Source: Bacteroidota bacterium (GTDB lineage: Bacteria > Bacteroidota > Bacteroidia > Flavobacteriales > Weeksellaceae). Taken from it: a stretch of 15,485 nucleotides of DNA. The notes below the pieces were generated by a model. The model did no database searches. It was not told the origin of the DNA and was given only the letters and a program-made list of their open reading frames with translations. The position numbers and the translations under genes are program-made. Location: NCBI GenBank assembly GCA_023393915.1, contig JAEXBS010000018.1, forward strand, positions 1-15,485. Reading direction: 5' to 3'. Below, piece by piece: positions 15,261-15,485 of this stretch (position 1 is the stretch's first letter; every line of letters starts with the position of its first letter).

Positions 15261-15302
15261 AAAACAAAACAAGAGAGGGAAGTCTCACTTGACTTCCCTC
15301 TC
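15261..15302 (-). terminator. Intrinsic terminator of the minus-strand 5S/rRNA transcript (possibly bidirectional)
   Basis: A perfect 12-bp stem pairs 15273-15284 (GAGAGGGAAGTC) with 15291-15302 across a 6-base loop. Read on the minus strand, it is followed by a T-rich tract (TTGTTTTGTTTT, complement of 15261-15272), the classical form. It lies about 15 bases after the end of the 5S gene. On the plus strand the tail is only CCTCTTAAATT, so its use to end the toxin transcript is weaker. Confidence 0.85.
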
Positions 15303-15334
15303 CCTCTTAAATTAATTCCGGCAACGACCTACTC

Positions 15335-15395
15335 TGATAAACAAACTAGCCGACCTCGCACAAATCAGAAAATCACTGATTTGGCTCCCTGGCCA
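15335..15395 (-). repeat. 61-bp tandem unit A within the 5S gene
   Basis: This unit is transcribed second on the minus strand. It begins TGGCCAGGGAGCC and ends GTTTGTTTATCA. An 8-bp stem (CAAATCAG with CTGATTTG) encloses a 7-base loop. Its variable core is 15365-15379; the other 46 bases are identical to unit B. The exact boundary is ambiguous by one base because the flanking bases repeat. Confidence 0.9.
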
Positions 15396-15456
15396 TGATA
15401 AACAAACTAGCCGACCTCGCACAAAAGGCAGAACCGGCCTTTTGGCTCCCTGGCCA
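15396..15456 (-). repeat. 61-bp tandem unit B within the 5S gene
   Basis: This unit is transcribed first on the minus strand. It has the same outer 16 and 30 bases as unit A. The stem is CAAAAGGC with GCCTTTTG around the 7-base loop CGGTTCT. The variable core is 15426-15440. TGGCC at the start of the unit can also pair with GGCTA further on (one G-U pair), giving an outer helix around the hairpin. Confidence 0.9.
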
Positions 15457-15485
15457 TCCCACGGATACCCTCCGTAGTACCATCG

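Larger units (their letters stand above)
15318..15485 (-). rRNA. rrf: 5S rRNA 3' part, interrupted by a 122-bp tandem insertion; 5' part outside the window
   Basis: On the minus strand the last 29 bases of the window (15485 to 15457) begin CGATGGTACTACGGAGGG and end ATCCGTGGGA, the helix IV region of bacterial 5S rRNA. The continuation expected in 5S, GAGTAGGTCGTTGCCGG, is found only at 15334 to 15318. Between them lie two 61-bp tandem units. With the units removed, the junction reads GTGGGAGAGTAGGTCG, the normal 5S sequence. By my alignment the break falls in loop E, next to E. coli positions 99/100. A terminator follows. Either the mature 5S contains the extra RNA, or the extra RNA is cut out, or this copy is dead, or the sequence is misassembled near its end. 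Confidence 0.85.

Noticed and set aside
15335..15456. Two repeats with different central segments, as in a minimal CRISPR array
   Set aside because: The variable part is a 15-base hairpin core inside the unit, not an unstructured spacer of about 30 bases. Only two units exist, no cas genes are present, and the units lie inside a 5S gene.
15335..15456. tRNA or tRNA-like element, because of the stem with a 7-base loop
   Set aside because: The loops lack the U33 pattern of anticodon loops. No T-arm (GGTTCRA), D-arm or acceptor stem can be drawn, and the unit is 61 bases.

Overview
The window carries most of a Wzx/Wzy-dependent surface polysaccharide (capsule or O-antigen type) locus on the plus strand, then a toxin-antitoxin pair, then the 3' part of a 5S rRNA gene on the minus strand. 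The polysaccharide and phosphonate enzyme types, short intergenic gaps and mixed base composition fit an anaerobic bacterium such as a firmicute or synergistete. The sequence alone does not fix the taxon.

1-10279, glycan assembly. A 5'-truncated initiating sugar-phosphate transferase is followed by an in-frame remnant of a deleted NAD-dependent epimerase and a GT4 glycosyltransferase. Next come a CapE/FnlA/WbvB-type UDP-GlcNAc dehydratase/epimerase and an RmlD/WbvR-like reductase, which together should make a UDP-2-acetamido-2,6-dideoxy-L-hexose. They are followed by two more glycosyltransferases, a Wzy-like polymerase, a putative carbohydrate sulfotransferase and a Wzx flippase. The genes overlap or are closely spaced and all lie on the plus strand. 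This block is AT-rich.

10305-14540, phosphonate block. It is visibly more GC-rich. A 669-residue three-domain protein (LicC-like nucleotidyltransferase, TagD-like cytidylyltransferase, PEP mutase) precedes an iron-type alcohol dehydrogenase and a phosphonopyruvate decarboxylase. The predicted route is PEP to phosphonopyruvate to phosphonoacetaldehyde to 2-hydroxyethylphosphonate (HEP), followed by CMP activation. With the sulfotransferase, this predicts a glycan bearing both phosphonate and sulfate. No phosphonate transferase is visible. An 11-codon ORF overlapping the end of the decarboxylase gene may be the stump of one.

14541-15195, a YefM/YoeB-type toxin-antitoxin operon with a clear promoter and an operator that matches the expected TGTACA geometry.

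15196-15485, a minus-strand rRNA terminator and the 3' end of a 5S rRNA gene. The 5S sequence is interrupted by 122 bp made of two tandem 61-bp units. The units are identical except for a 15-nt hairpin core in which four consecutive base pairs differ with pairing kept. This interrupted 5S gene is the most unusual item in the window.
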